A stretch of DNA of 64,000 nt from Holothuria scabra (Eukaryota; Echinodermata; Holothuroidea; Aspidochirotida; Holothuriidae), in contig CM074179.1 of the NCBI GenBank assembly GCA_037179385.1, forward strand, positions 5,580,001 through 5,644,000, read 5' to 3'. Position numbers and translations under genes: made by a program. The notes below the pieces were generated by a model. That model made no database searches and was not told where the DNA came from. It saw only the letters and a program-made list of their open reading frames with translations. Shown piece by piece: positions 53,875 to 64,000 of the stretch; within the stretch, counting starts at the first letter, position 1, and each line of letters opens with the position of its first letter.

Positions 53875-56650
53875 GGTTTTGATGATAAGAGAAACCTATG
53901 CAATCATGATGGCGTGTGTGTGTGTGTATGTGTGTGTGTGTTTGTGACACTTTGCTTGTTAGCACGATATCTCAAGATAGGAATGTCTGACAATTTTCAA
54001 ACTTGATACATGGATGCCCCATATTGAGAGGAAGAACCCTATTGATTTTGGCGGAGGTCAAAGGTCATCTGGGGTCAGCAGGGGTCAATTTCTGAAAACT
54101 TTGTTAGCACGATATCTCAAGTTAGGAAACTTGTCTAGATTTCATATTTGGTATGTGGATGCGTATGGTCAGAAGATGGTCCCTATTGTTTTTGACGGAG
54201 GTCAAAGGTCATCTGGGGTCACCGGGGGTCAAAGTCTGAAAATCTTGTTAGCACAATATCTCAAGATAGGAAGGTTGGATAGATTTCATATGTAGTATGT
54301 GGATGCGTCATGGTCAGAAGATGGTCCCTATTGTTTTTGGTGGAGGTCAAAGGTCATCTGGGGTCACCAGGGGCCAAAGTCTGAAAATCTTATTAGCACG
54401 ATATTTCAAGATAGGGAACTTGGATAGATTTCATATTTGGTATGTTGATGTTTTATGGTCAGAAGATGGTTCGGGTTGTTTTCGGTGGAGGTCAAAGGTC
54501 ATCTGGGCCCACTGGGGGTCAAAGTCTGAAAATCTTGTTAACACAATATCTGAAGGGAGGAAACTTGGATGGATTTCATATTTGGTTTGTGGATGCTTTT
54601 TGGTCAGAAGATGGTCCCTATTGTTTTTGGTGAAGGTCAAAGTTCATCTGGGGTCACCAGGGGTCAAAGTGTGAAAATCTTATTAGCTCGATATTTCAAG
54701 ATAGGGAACATGGATAGATTTCATATTTGGTATGTGGGTGTGTTATGGTCAGAAGATGGTTCGTATTGTTTTCGGTGGAGATCAAAGGTCATCTGGGGTC
54801 ACTGGGGATCAAAGTCTGAAAATCTTGTCAACACAATATCTGAAGGGAGGAAACTTGGATAGATTTCATATTTGGTTTGGTGATGCATTATAGTCAGGGG
54901 ATGGTCCTTATTGGTTTTGGTGAAGGTCAAAGGTCATCTGGGGTCCCCGGGGGTCAAAGTGTGAAAATCTTGTTAGCAAGATATTTCAAGTAGGGAACTT
55001 GGATAGATTTCATATTTGATATGTGGATGTGTTATTGTCAGAAGATGGTTCATATTGTTTTGGTGGCAGTCAAAGGTCATCTGGGGTCACTGGGGGTCAA
55101 AGTCTGAAAATCTTGTCAACACAATATCTCAAGGGAGGAAACTTGAATAGATTTCATATTTGGTTTGTGGATGCATTATAGTCAGAGGATGGTCCCTATT
55201 GGTTTTGGTAAAGGTCAAAGGTCATCTGGGGTCACCTGGGGGACAACAATATCACAAGGTAGGGAACTTGGATAGATTTCATATTTGGAATGTGAATGGG
55301 TTAAAGTTAGGAGATGGTCCCTACAGAGATGCCAAGTATCTTGATTTAGGTGGAATAAATACCATTTTCACCCTCGATTCCACAATTATGAATATCCTTC
55401 AGAAATTGCTCTTTTCACATGTTAAAGATCTTTTTGAAATCTCAAAGTGTCTAGCTCCCTAAACTGAAAAGTTCAGGCCAAAATTGTATGGTTCGATTGA
55501 GCAAGTGGGCTAGTACTTTCTGCCTAGGCTTAACGTAGGCCTAAGTTAGGCCTAGCCGATGCTACATCTTTCACAAAGCAGAATTGAGTACTGAAGAGGA
55601 TCAACAAAAATCCACTTGGCCAAGAACATCAAAAATATTTAAAAGGCATTGGTAAAAAACCCTTATACAACAATCTGCAGTACTTTTGTGAGCTTTAGGT
55701 GTAAAGTTTTTCCCTGCGATGTAATTTTCTTCATCATGTCTAATGTCTTGGCACTTTTGCCATTGCCTAATGTATAGCATATATGTACATTTTGAACCTA
55801 TTCTACACATGTATGTTTCTGTGTAACATCCTTAGGCTTGCCTAGTGGGAAATTTAGCTTTCCTACCCATATTTTATTTGTTCTAGAACATGATATGAAG
55901 CATGCAGCAGCATATTTTGGTAGCAGGGTGGTATCTGCAGCGGGGGAAAACTTACGACATTCTCCCATATATATTAGTGTTATGAGAAGCTGTTCAAAAG
56001 TCCTCCCATATATATGAGTGTTACAAAGTGTCGTTGCAAAATAATGTCTCGACTCTGCAGTATCTATGGGGTTGGTTCAAACCTCTGCACTGAAATCTAA
56101 CCCTCATCAAAGTCTTAAAAGTATTATTAAACCTTTCAGCTGGAAAGGATGGGGAGGGGGTCCTTAGTTTACAGTGTTGTGAACTCTCAAGACTTTTTGC
56201 AGGTAATTATACAAAACCATCAAAACCATCATTATGTCATTTCTTAATTGTACCATGGTGTTTGCCCTAGCATGAGAGGGGTCCACTTTTAAAGAAGGTT
56301 TGCATGATTCCTATTTTTCATTTCTTGAAGTCAGCTCGAAGCCTTTTGAAATTACAATGTGTAGAGGTTAAAGGTTTTGTAGGGTCACTGGTGGTCAAAA
56401 TGTGAATGACAACCTTGTTTAATAGGTGTTAACACATCTTAAAGTGGGAGACTTAAATAGATTTCACGTGTGGTTTGTGAATGCTTATTGTGAGAAGATG
56501 ATCCCTATTTTTGGTGGGGGGGACAAAGGTCATGTGGGAAAACAAAATGTTAGTATAACATTTGAATGAGAAGGTAATGGTACATGATGGGATTATTTGA
56601 AACGGAACATTTGTGTATCATCGAAACCTCAATGCAGTTTTGCATTCTGG
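53875..56650 (+). mobile_element. Helentron-like element, family B, interrupted
   Basis: Starts T|GGTTTTGATGAT at 53875 with AAGAGAAACC, then GCAATCATGATGGC and a GT run (53909-53942). About nine satellite units follow, several with a 280-bp two-unit periodicity. Unrelated sequence at about 55325-56330 includes the dispersed repeat shared with 25180-25610. The family B tail then resumes and ends ATCATCGAAACC, the hairpin AATGCA-GTTT-TGCATT and CTGG at 56647-56650, followed by T. Confidence 0.65.
55440..55850 (+). repeat. Dispersed repeat, copy 2, inserted in a family B element
   Basis: CTTTCACAAAGCAGAATTGA, GGCCAAGAACATCAAAAATA and CTTGGCACTTTTGCCATTGC match 25180-25610 with divergence. Confidence 0.65.
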
Positions 56651-58905
56651 TTTTAAATGAGCTAAGGGTGGGTAGGTTCTTCACATGTATACAGAGAAAT
56701 TAGGCAAGGACATTTTTTTAAAGTAAACAGGGCTTTTGAAGTATTTTACACATGTGATGAAACTATTTTATGAAATGAATATGCCATCTAATTGATTTTT
56801 GTAGGGCATTCACTTTAAAGTTTCAGTTGGCCCACAGACTCTACACAGTGTTTAGTAGGACTACAGGGCATCTTGAACTACGGTTTGAAATGACTTGGAA
56901 GGACCATGCATGGGCACAGTTTCTGGACAAATGTTTATTTTGGACAAATGTTTAATGATAACTTCACTTTTTTTGTAACTTGTGAGATATATTTTTAAAG
57001 GGTGAACTCTTTGATTGTTTTACTAGATATACCTACAAAATGTGAGGTATTGTGAAAACATCAGGTATTTATCTCCCTATCCATTTCATCTGCTAACATT
57101 GGAAAAAGGCTGGAATTTGCACATCTTGCAAGGATCTTGATGAGACTTGCACGTTATGTTCCTCAGGTGGTGGGCCGTTGGGGCTGTTCCGAAATTTCTG
57201 GTCTAGAGCCCCATGTGATCCCCATCTTGTGAAATCCTTTTCTAGCTGATATTCTCATGTACAATGTTGATAGTTTGTCATAATGATACTTCGTAGGCAG
57301 AGCTGACACCCATTCTGTTTTTGCCAGATTAATTCTGACTTTTGAAGAAAAATATGATATTCTGTTTTTTCTTGTCAAATTCTGCTTTTTTCTTCAAAAT
57401 TTTGAATTATAGGCTTATTTACCATACATAGTGATATGCATTGATAAGTTTGCAGTTTGCACTTTTAAGTTCTGCATAATAAGCTATACATGTCCTGCAC
57501 ATGTATATGGTATGTGTACTTCCCTGCAGATGCCAGATATCGCCCACAGTACTTGCATTCCTGTACAAGTGGAGTGAACTCAGTTTCCCCAGACCCCATT
57601 ACTGTGACCTTGGCACAGAATGCACAACTTGTCAAAAAATAGTATGCTGTGCAGTTATTGTACAAGGTTGTTAGTTTTGTTTTGTAAGATTCTGTTTTTT
57701 TTTGCTGGAAATTCTGTTTATTGCCCATTTGAGTTCCTTTTTTTGGTTTGACAAAGTTGGCAGCTCTGCATTAGTGGTACAGTGCCTGCAGGGTTTTCTG
57801 AAATCTGGGACCAAAGATGGGCTGTAGGGTCCATTTTCTAAACTATTGCAAAGTGATAAACTTTTCCATTGTGTAATGTTAAAGGAAGCTGAAGAGATAT
57901 AACAGTGATGCTTAGCCAGTGATCTTTGTAGTATGCCGGAATTTTGGTCCAGGGTCCCCTGTGGGTCTATGATCCCCTTTTATGAAAACTGCAAAGTGCT
58001 TCAACAGCAGATTTCTTATGCAATGCTGATGGTTTGTCATAAAGATACTTGCTCATAGTGACATCTTCAGGTACGTTGTAGAGAATTTTGGGGCCCAAGG
58101 TCCAATTAAGATGCGCTCTGGCATCCATTGTTTGAAATATTACAAAATTGTTGACCCTAGTTCTTTCCCTCAGAGTTAAACAGTAGATCACCCGTTATAA
58201 TGATGCTTGATTAGTTACCTGATAATTTTTTTTATCTCAATACATAACATGTATCAGGATATTGTCACACTAGCAAATGGTTGAACAACAGAATGTGACT
58301 TGATCAGTGGTCAATGTCTTTGAGAATTTGAGAGCATGCTCTTTGGGTTGGGAGCAGAAAACATTCAATTTTTTCATATCAAAAGAGTGATAGTTGCTAA
58401 CTGTTGCTAATTGTTGCTAAGTTATTTTGGCAATTTTCAGTTCAGTTACAGTTCAGTTCTAGTTCCAGTATGGTGCACAATGATTACGTACATCACTTAG
58501 TGAAACAGTATTTTTGCAAACATTGTTCTCCATGCATTTGACCACTTTTGAGCATGAAATTCATCAGGATATTTTTTTTGTAGATGCATAATCTTTTAAT
58601 GAAAAGCACCAAGGGAAGACTGTATTTACAATACATCAAATATCATCAACAACAATATGGAAACTTTGCCTCCAGTTAACATTTATATACAAATATTGAG
58701 ATTCTGTTGCGCCCATGGCTATCCATGCTTAATAGCTTTAAAGCAAGCAATAAGTTCTTTACACTGCATTTAATCAGTTTACATTTCACCTTAGGTTTCA
58801 TACTACCATCATGTGTTTTTTCTACTGGTTTCATCATTGTGTCAGTTATTGTGTGTTACTACAGCAGGAAATACTGACTTCATTTGGTTTTTGTTTGTCT
58901 TTCAG
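56651..58905 (+). other. Intron 16
   Basis: Non-coding. 57170-57300 and 57790-58200 are copies of the 310-bp repeat (GGTCCATTTTCTAAACTATT, GATGGTTTGTCATAAAGATA). No exon recognised; the acceptor TTGTCTTTCAG ends at 58905. Confidence 0.45.
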
Positions 58906-59007
58906 CATGTGATCCGAACTACTGTCGACATGAACAACCTTGTGATATCCTGAACAAAACAGCGAGATGTATTTGTAGCAATGGCTTTCTGGGGGACCAT
59001 TGTGAGA
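58906..59007 (+). CDS. EGF-like exon 16 (last in window)
   Basis: Phase 1-1, 102 nt, acceptor TTGTCTTTCAG and donor GAGA|GTGAGT. It encodes CDPNYCRHEQPCDILNKTAR then CICSNGFLGDHC, six EGF cysteines with one N-glycosylation sequon (NKT). The good donor shows that the gene continues downstream, beyond the minisatellite and the window. Confidence 0.88.
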
Positions 59008-59974
59008 GTGAGTTGTTCATAGAACCAACACTCTTGCCAATCATCTTGTTTTAAGAAGAGATGTTTTGCTTCTTAAGCTTGAAAACAAATAAAAAATAGA
59101 ACATTCTAATTTTCTAACTTCCAGTTTTGAAATTCCCTAAATTGCAAAGCAACACCTTAGAAACTATGGTGTCAAACTTTGCATGCTTACTAAATTGATT
59201 TCGATATGTACTGTGAACATTAAATATGAAATAAGGAGTTAACAGCCTTGAACACACCAAGTCAGGTGACCTCTATAGGCTCAACCAATAGGTGCATAGT
59301 GGATCATTTGTCGCACATTCTTGTTTCTTGAGATTACAGTGGTGGCAAGCATGTCTCAACACAATGAAACAAAATGTACCAGTTTTTGTTCCCCTGCAGA
59401 TGAAATACTCTCTTTTGAAAGTGGGGGCTTATCTTAGCTAGAGCCCTCTTTAAAGGTGATTTTTCTGTTTTCTAAGCTCTCAAACCCCAAACAATAGAAA
59501 TTTCTGACCTTCTGAAAGTTGAGGGATAAAAATTTGGTAGTTCTAAAAATGTTGAGAAATGTTGAAGCAGCAATATAGAAACTATGTAACCCTTTGCATA
59601 CACCAAAGTGTTTATATTGTAACCATTTAAAGAGGAAAAGAGGATTCAGCCCCTTGGAAGCTATCCATTGAAGCAAACCAGTGAGCCGCAACTGGAAAGA
59701 AGGCCATGGTGGGCTCGACTTAAACCAGTTGGTCAGAAACTTGGCCATAAAGCTCCATCAAACTAACTGTTGAAGCCAGCTCATTGTGTACCCTTTGGGG
59801 ATCACCTGTTGTGTGTTCCATTTTCTGAGATGATAATGTTTGCTTTAAAGTACTTTGCTGTAGGAGACTGAACTACTTAGGGTTGCTGCTAGACCCTATT
59901 TTAGCCTCCAGAGAGTAACACAGACTGTAAGCTACTAAAGCATGAAATCTCATGACCTGATCATTTCAGTAGGG
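59008..59974 (+). other. Intron 17, proximal part with a SINE body
   Basis: 59660-59770 carries the SINE 3' body (AAACCAGTGAGCCGCAACTG, GGGCTCGACTTAAACCAGTT, AAAGCTCCATCAAACTAACT) without a head. The rest is non-coding. Confidence 0.5.
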
Positions 59975-62900
59975 TTTGAAAGTCAACTGGTTCCTCAATC
60001 ACAAAACTTAAGGTTTATACAGTACTCCATTTAACTTGGTTATGTGCTGTTTGAAAGTCAACTGGTTCCTCAATCACAAAACTTAAGGTTTATACAGTAC
60101 TCCATTTAACTTGGTTATGTGCTGTTTGAAAGTCAACTGGTTCCTCAATCACAAAACTTAAGGTTTATACAGTACTCCATTTAACTTTGTTATGTGCTTT
60201 TTGAAAGTCAACTGGTTCCTCAATCACAAAACTTAAGGTTTATACAGTACTCCATTTAACTTTGTTATGTGCTTTTTGAAAGTCAACTGGTTCCTCAATC
60301 ACAAAACTTAAGGTTTATACAGTACTCCATTTAACTTGGTGGTGTGCTGTTTGAAAGTCAACTGGTTCCTCAATCACAAAACTTAAGGTTTATACAGTAC
60401 TCCATTTAACTTTGAAAGTCAACTGGTTCCTCAATCACAAAACTTAAGGTTTATACAGTACTCCATTTAACTTGGTGGTGTACTGTTTGAAAGTCAACTG
60501 GTTCCTCAATCACAAAACTTTAGGTTTATACAGTACTCCATTTAACTTGGTGGTGTGCTGTTTGAAAGTCAACTGGTTCCTCAATCACAAAACTTAAGGT
60601 TTATACAGTACTCCATTTAACTTGGTTATGTGCTGTTTGAAAGTCAACTGGTTCCTCAATCACAAAACTTAAGGTTTATACAGTACTCCATTTAACTTGG
60701 TTATGTGCTGTTTGAAAGTCAACTGGTTCCTCAATCACAAAACTTAAGGTTTATACAGTACTCCATTTAACTTGGTTATGTGCTGTTTGAAAGTCAACTG
60801 GTTCCTCAATCACAAAACTTAAGGTTTATACAGTACTCCATTTAACTTGGTTATGTGCTGTTTGAAAGTCAACTGGTTCCTCAATCACAAAACTTAAGGT
60901 TTATACAGTACTCCATTTAACTTTGTTATGTGCTTTTTGAAAGTCAACTGGTTCCTCAATCACAAAACTTAAGGTTTATACAGTACTCCATTTAACTTGG
61001 TGGTGTGCTTTTTGAAAGTCAACTGGTTCCTCAATCACAAAACTTAAGGTTTATACAGTACTCCATTTAACTTGGTGGTGTGCTGTTTGAAAGTCAACTG
61101 GTTCCTCAATCACAAAACTTTAGGTTTATACAGTACTCCATTTAACTTGGTTATGTGCTGTTTGAAAGTCAACTGGTTCCTCAATCACAAAACTTAAGGT
61201 TTATACAGTACTCCATTTAACTTGGTTATGTGCTGTTTGAAAGTCAACTGGTTCCTCAATCACAAAACTTAAGGTTTATACAGTACTCCATTTAACTTGG
61301 TTATGTGCTGTTTGAAAGTCAACTGGTTCCTCAATCACAAAACTTAAGGTTTATACAGTACTCCATTTAACTTGGTTATGTGCTGTTTGAAAGTCAACTG
61401 GTTCCTCAATCACAAAACTTAAGGTTTATACAGTACTCCATTTAACTTGGTTATGTGCTGTTTGAAAGTCAACTGGTTCCTCAATCACAAAACTTAAGGT
61501 TTATACAGTACTCCATTTAACTTGGTTATGTGCTGTTTGAAAGTCAACTGGTTCCTCAATCACAAAACTTAAGGTTTATACAGTACTCCATTTAACTTGG
61601 TTATGTGCTGTTTGAAAGTCAACTGGTTCCTCAATCACAAAACTTAAGGTTTATACAGTACTCCATTTAACTTGGTTATGTGCTGTTTGAAAGTCAACTG
61701 GTTCCTCAATCACAAAACTTAAGGTTTATACAGTACTCCATTTAACTTGGTTATGTGCTGTTTGAAAGTCAACTGGTTCCTCAATCACAAAACTTAAGGT
61801 TTATACAGTACTCCATTTAACTTGGTGGTGTGCTGTTTGAAAGTCAACTGGTTCCTCAATCACAAAACTTAAGGTTTATACAGTACTCCATTTAACTTGG
61901 TGGTGTGCTGTTTGAAAGTCAACTGGTTCCTCAATCACAAAACTTAAGGTTTATACAGTACTCCATTTAACTTGGTTATGTGCTGTTTGAAAGTCAACTG
62001 GTTCCTCAATCACAAAACTTAAGGTTTATACAGTACTCCATTTAACTTGGTTATGTGCTGTTTGAAAGTCAACTGGTTCCTCAATCACAAAACTTAAGGT
62101 TTATACAGTACTCCATTTAACTTGGTGATGTGCTGTTTGAAAGTCAACTGGTTCCTCAATCACAAAACTTAAGGTTTATACAGTACTCCATTTAACTTGG
62201 TTATGTGCTGTTTGAAAGTCAACTGGTTCCTCAATCACAAAACTTAAGGTTTATACAGTACTCCATTTAACTTGGTTATGTGCTGTTTGAAAGTCAACTG
62301 GTTCCTCAATCACAAAACTTAAGGTTTATACAGTACTCCATTTAACTTGGTTATGTGCTGTTTGAAAGTCAACTGGTTCCTCAATCACAAAACTTAAGGT
62401 TTATACAGTACTCCATTTAACTTGGTGGTGTGCTGTTTGAAAGTCAACTGGTTCCTCAATCACAAAACTTAAGGTTTATACAGTACTCCATTTAACTTGG
62501 TGGTGTGCTGTTTGAAAGTCAACTGGTTCCTCAATCACAAAACTTAAGGTTTATACAGTACTCCATTTAACTTGGTTATGTGCTGTTTGAAAGTCAACTG
62601 GTTCCTCAATCACAAAACTTAAGGTTTATACAGTACTCCATTTAACTTGGTTATGTGCTGTTTGAAAGTCAACTGGTTCCTCAATCACAAAACTTAAGGT
62701 TTATACAGTACTCCATTTAACTTGGTTATGTGCTGTTTGAAAGTCAACTGGTTCCTCAATCACAAAACTTAAGGTTTATACAGTACTCCATTTAACTTGG
62801 TTATGTGCTGTTTGAAAGTCAACTGGTTCCTCAATCACAAAACTTAAGGTTTATACAGTACTCCATTTAACTTGGTGGTGTGCTGTTTGAAAGTCAACTG

Positions 62901-63714
62901 GTTCCTCAATCACAAAACTTAAGGTTTATACAGTACTCCATTTAACTTGGTGGTGTGCTGTTTGAAAGTCAACTGGTTCCTCAATCACAAAACTTAAGGT
63001 TTATACAGTACTCCATTTAACTTGGTTATGTGCTGTTTGAAAGTCAACTGGTTCCTCAATCACAAAACTTAAGGTTTATACAGTACTCCATTTAACTTGG
63101 TTATGTGCTGTTTGAAAGTCAACTGGTTCCTCAATCACAAAACTTAAGGTTTATACAGTACTCCATTTAACTTGGTGATGTGCTGTTTGAAAGTCAACTG
63201 GTTCCTCAATCACAAAACTTAAGGTTTATACAGTACTCCATTTAACTTGGTTATGTGCTGTTTGAAAGTCAACTGGTTCCTCAATCACAAAACTTAAGGT
63301 TTATACAGTACTCCATTTAACTTGGTTATGTGCTGTTTGAAAGTCAACTGGTTCCTCAATCACAAAACTTAAGGTTTATACAGTACTCCATTTAACTTGG
63401 TGATGTGCTGTTTGAAAGTCAACTGGTTCCTCAATCACAAAACTTAAGGTTTATACAGTACTCCATTTAACTTGGTGATGTGCTGTTTGAAAGTCAACTG
63501 GGTCCTCAATCACAAAACTTAAGGTTTATACAGTACTCCATTTAACTTGGTGATGTGCTGTTTGAAAGTCAACTGGGTCCTCAATCACAAAACTTAAGGT
63601 TTATACAGTACTCCATTTAACTTGGTGATGTGCTGTTTGAAAGTCAACTGGTTCCTCAATCACAAAACTTAAGGTTTATACAGTACTCCATTTAACTTGG
63701 TGATGTGCTGTTTG
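59975..63714 (+). repeat. 75-bp minisatellite, about 50 copies
   Basis: A unit starting TTTGAAAGTCAACTGGTTCC and ending ACTTGGTTATGTGCTG repeats every 75 bp with very few changes. One copy (about 60360-60412) is shortened. Variants fall in the last 15 bp (GGTTATG, GGTGGTG, GGTGATG, TGTTATG) plus rare changes (AACTTTAGG, CTGGGTCC). Although 75 is a multiple of three, every frame on both strands contains a stop, so the array is not coding. Near identity implies recent amplification or homogenisation. Confidence 0.97.
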
Positions 63715-64000
63715 ATGTATTTTTAAAACAACTGAAGTTTTTCTCTGTCTTTCAAATCAAAATATTGTTGCATTTGAATGCCCAAGGTTAGACAAATTCT
63801 GGACCTGTGGGTAGTGACATAAAAATGCACTCTTAGGTATCAATGCTATCGCTGGATGCATTCAGACTGCTCCTGGTCGCTGGATGCACTCAGACTGCTC
63901 TTGGCCTCATGCATTCTTTGCTTGACGCCAAAATTGTGCATTTATATCCTCTTCTAATGCATGATCCATCATTGTTTGATCTTCATTTGATAACTTTTGT
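63715..64000 (+). other. Unique sequence after the minisatellite
   Basis: Non-coding. A short direct duplication of CGCTGGATGCAYTCAGACTG lies at about 63850-63900. No exon recognised before the window ends. Confidence 0.5.

Larger units (their letters stand above)
419..59007 (+). other. Putative single gene: MFS transporter N-half followed by tandem EGF-like exons
   Basis: Two MFSD4/NaGLT1-like transporter exons and fifteen EGF-like exons lie on one strand. Every internal junction from 4097 onward is phase 1, so the exons can be spliced in frame in order. The last transporter exon ends with a single G after an ATG codon and the first EGF exon begins AA, giving a Glu codon across the join, the same junction codon used between several EGF exons. 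Transporter homology stops right after a hydrophobic helix, where the MFSD4 family has its large N-glycosylated extracellular loop, so the EGF modules would be extracellular. The start codon and first part of helix 1 lie before the window, and helices 6-12 would lie after it. No promoter, polyadenylation site or start codon that would separate two genes was recognised between 4097 and 9112, but such signals are hard to see. The single-gene reading is inference; two neighbouring genes is the alternative. Confidence 0.6.

Noticed and set aside
54014..54862. Overlapping open frames on the plus strand of up to 125 codons with repeated GQKMVPIVFGGGQRSSG-like peptides
   Set aside because: They are translations of the 140-bp satellite units; the peptide periodicity follows the DNA repeat and the frame changes between units.
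9112..59007. Cysteine-rich exons as venom or toxin peptides
   Set aside because: Cysteine spacing, G-Y/F-x-G-x-x-C ends and phase 1-1 exon structure are those of EGF modules; there is no signal-peptide exon or single-exon toxin layout.
59975..63714. CRISPR-like regular array
   Set aside because: The whole 75-bp unit is conserved with no variable spacers, and the context is a eukaryotic intron; it is a minisatellite.

Overview
Eukaryotic genomic DNA: one intron-rich gene on the + strand embedded in a dense transposon and satellite landscape. No prokaryotic gene organisation, rRNA gene or CRISPR is visible. Coding capacity is limited to short exons with good splice sites and EGF-like (six-cysteine) exons of uniform phase 1. 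Together with tRNA-derived SINE-like repeats, hAT/Harbinger/TTAA-type DNA transposons and Helentron-like elements, this points to a metazoan. A marine deuterostome invertebrate such as an echinoderm is my best guess, but that is inference only.

Gene layout. Two exons at 419-707 and 3930-4097 encode transmembrane segments of the N-terminal half of a major facilitator superfamily protein of the MFSD4 / sodium-dependent glucose transporter 1 (NaGLT1) type. From 9112 to 59007 there are fifteen apparently intact EGF-like exons and one decayed one, all on the same strand and all phase 1-1. The second transporter exon also ends in phase 1, exactly where the large extracellular loop of this transporter family begins. 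The parsimonious reading is a single gene in which a tandem EGF array has been inserted by phase-1 exon shuffling into the extracellular loop of an MFS transporter. The first exon(s) would lie upstream of the window, and the C-terminal six-helix half downstream. The alternative, two adjacent genes, cannot be excluded without RNA data.

The EGF array is still expanding. A roughly 245-bp exon-plus-intron cassette is tandemly tripled (17916-19353) and reappears as a pair (35354-35708) whose first member is dying. Two larger segmental duplications each carry an EGF exon (21526/29217 and 34315/38092). One exon tail with its splice donor is repeated in 54-bp, 18-codon steps (9229-10850).

Mobile landscape. 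Two related families of non-autonomous, Helentron/HINE-like elements dominate. Each has 5' and 3' subterminal inverted repeats, a GT microsatellite near the 5' end, a tandem array of about 145-155-bp units, a 3' hairpin and a CTGG terminus, inserted between T and T. Their repeat units are packed with AGGTCA/GGGTCA nuclear-receptor half-sites at spacings of 1, 4, 4 and 2. Other elements include hAT elements (1082-1331, 9322-10636, probably 35743-36432), a Harbinger-like element with a broken transposase (5837-7013), a TTAA-flanked transposon carrying a nested element with a HIRAN-like fragment (30352-32096), an element with clustered CCAGTTCGCCC termini (18291-19116), fold-back MITEs, SINE copies and LINE 3' fragments. 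The window closes with about 50 copies of a 75-bp minisatellite (59975-63714).
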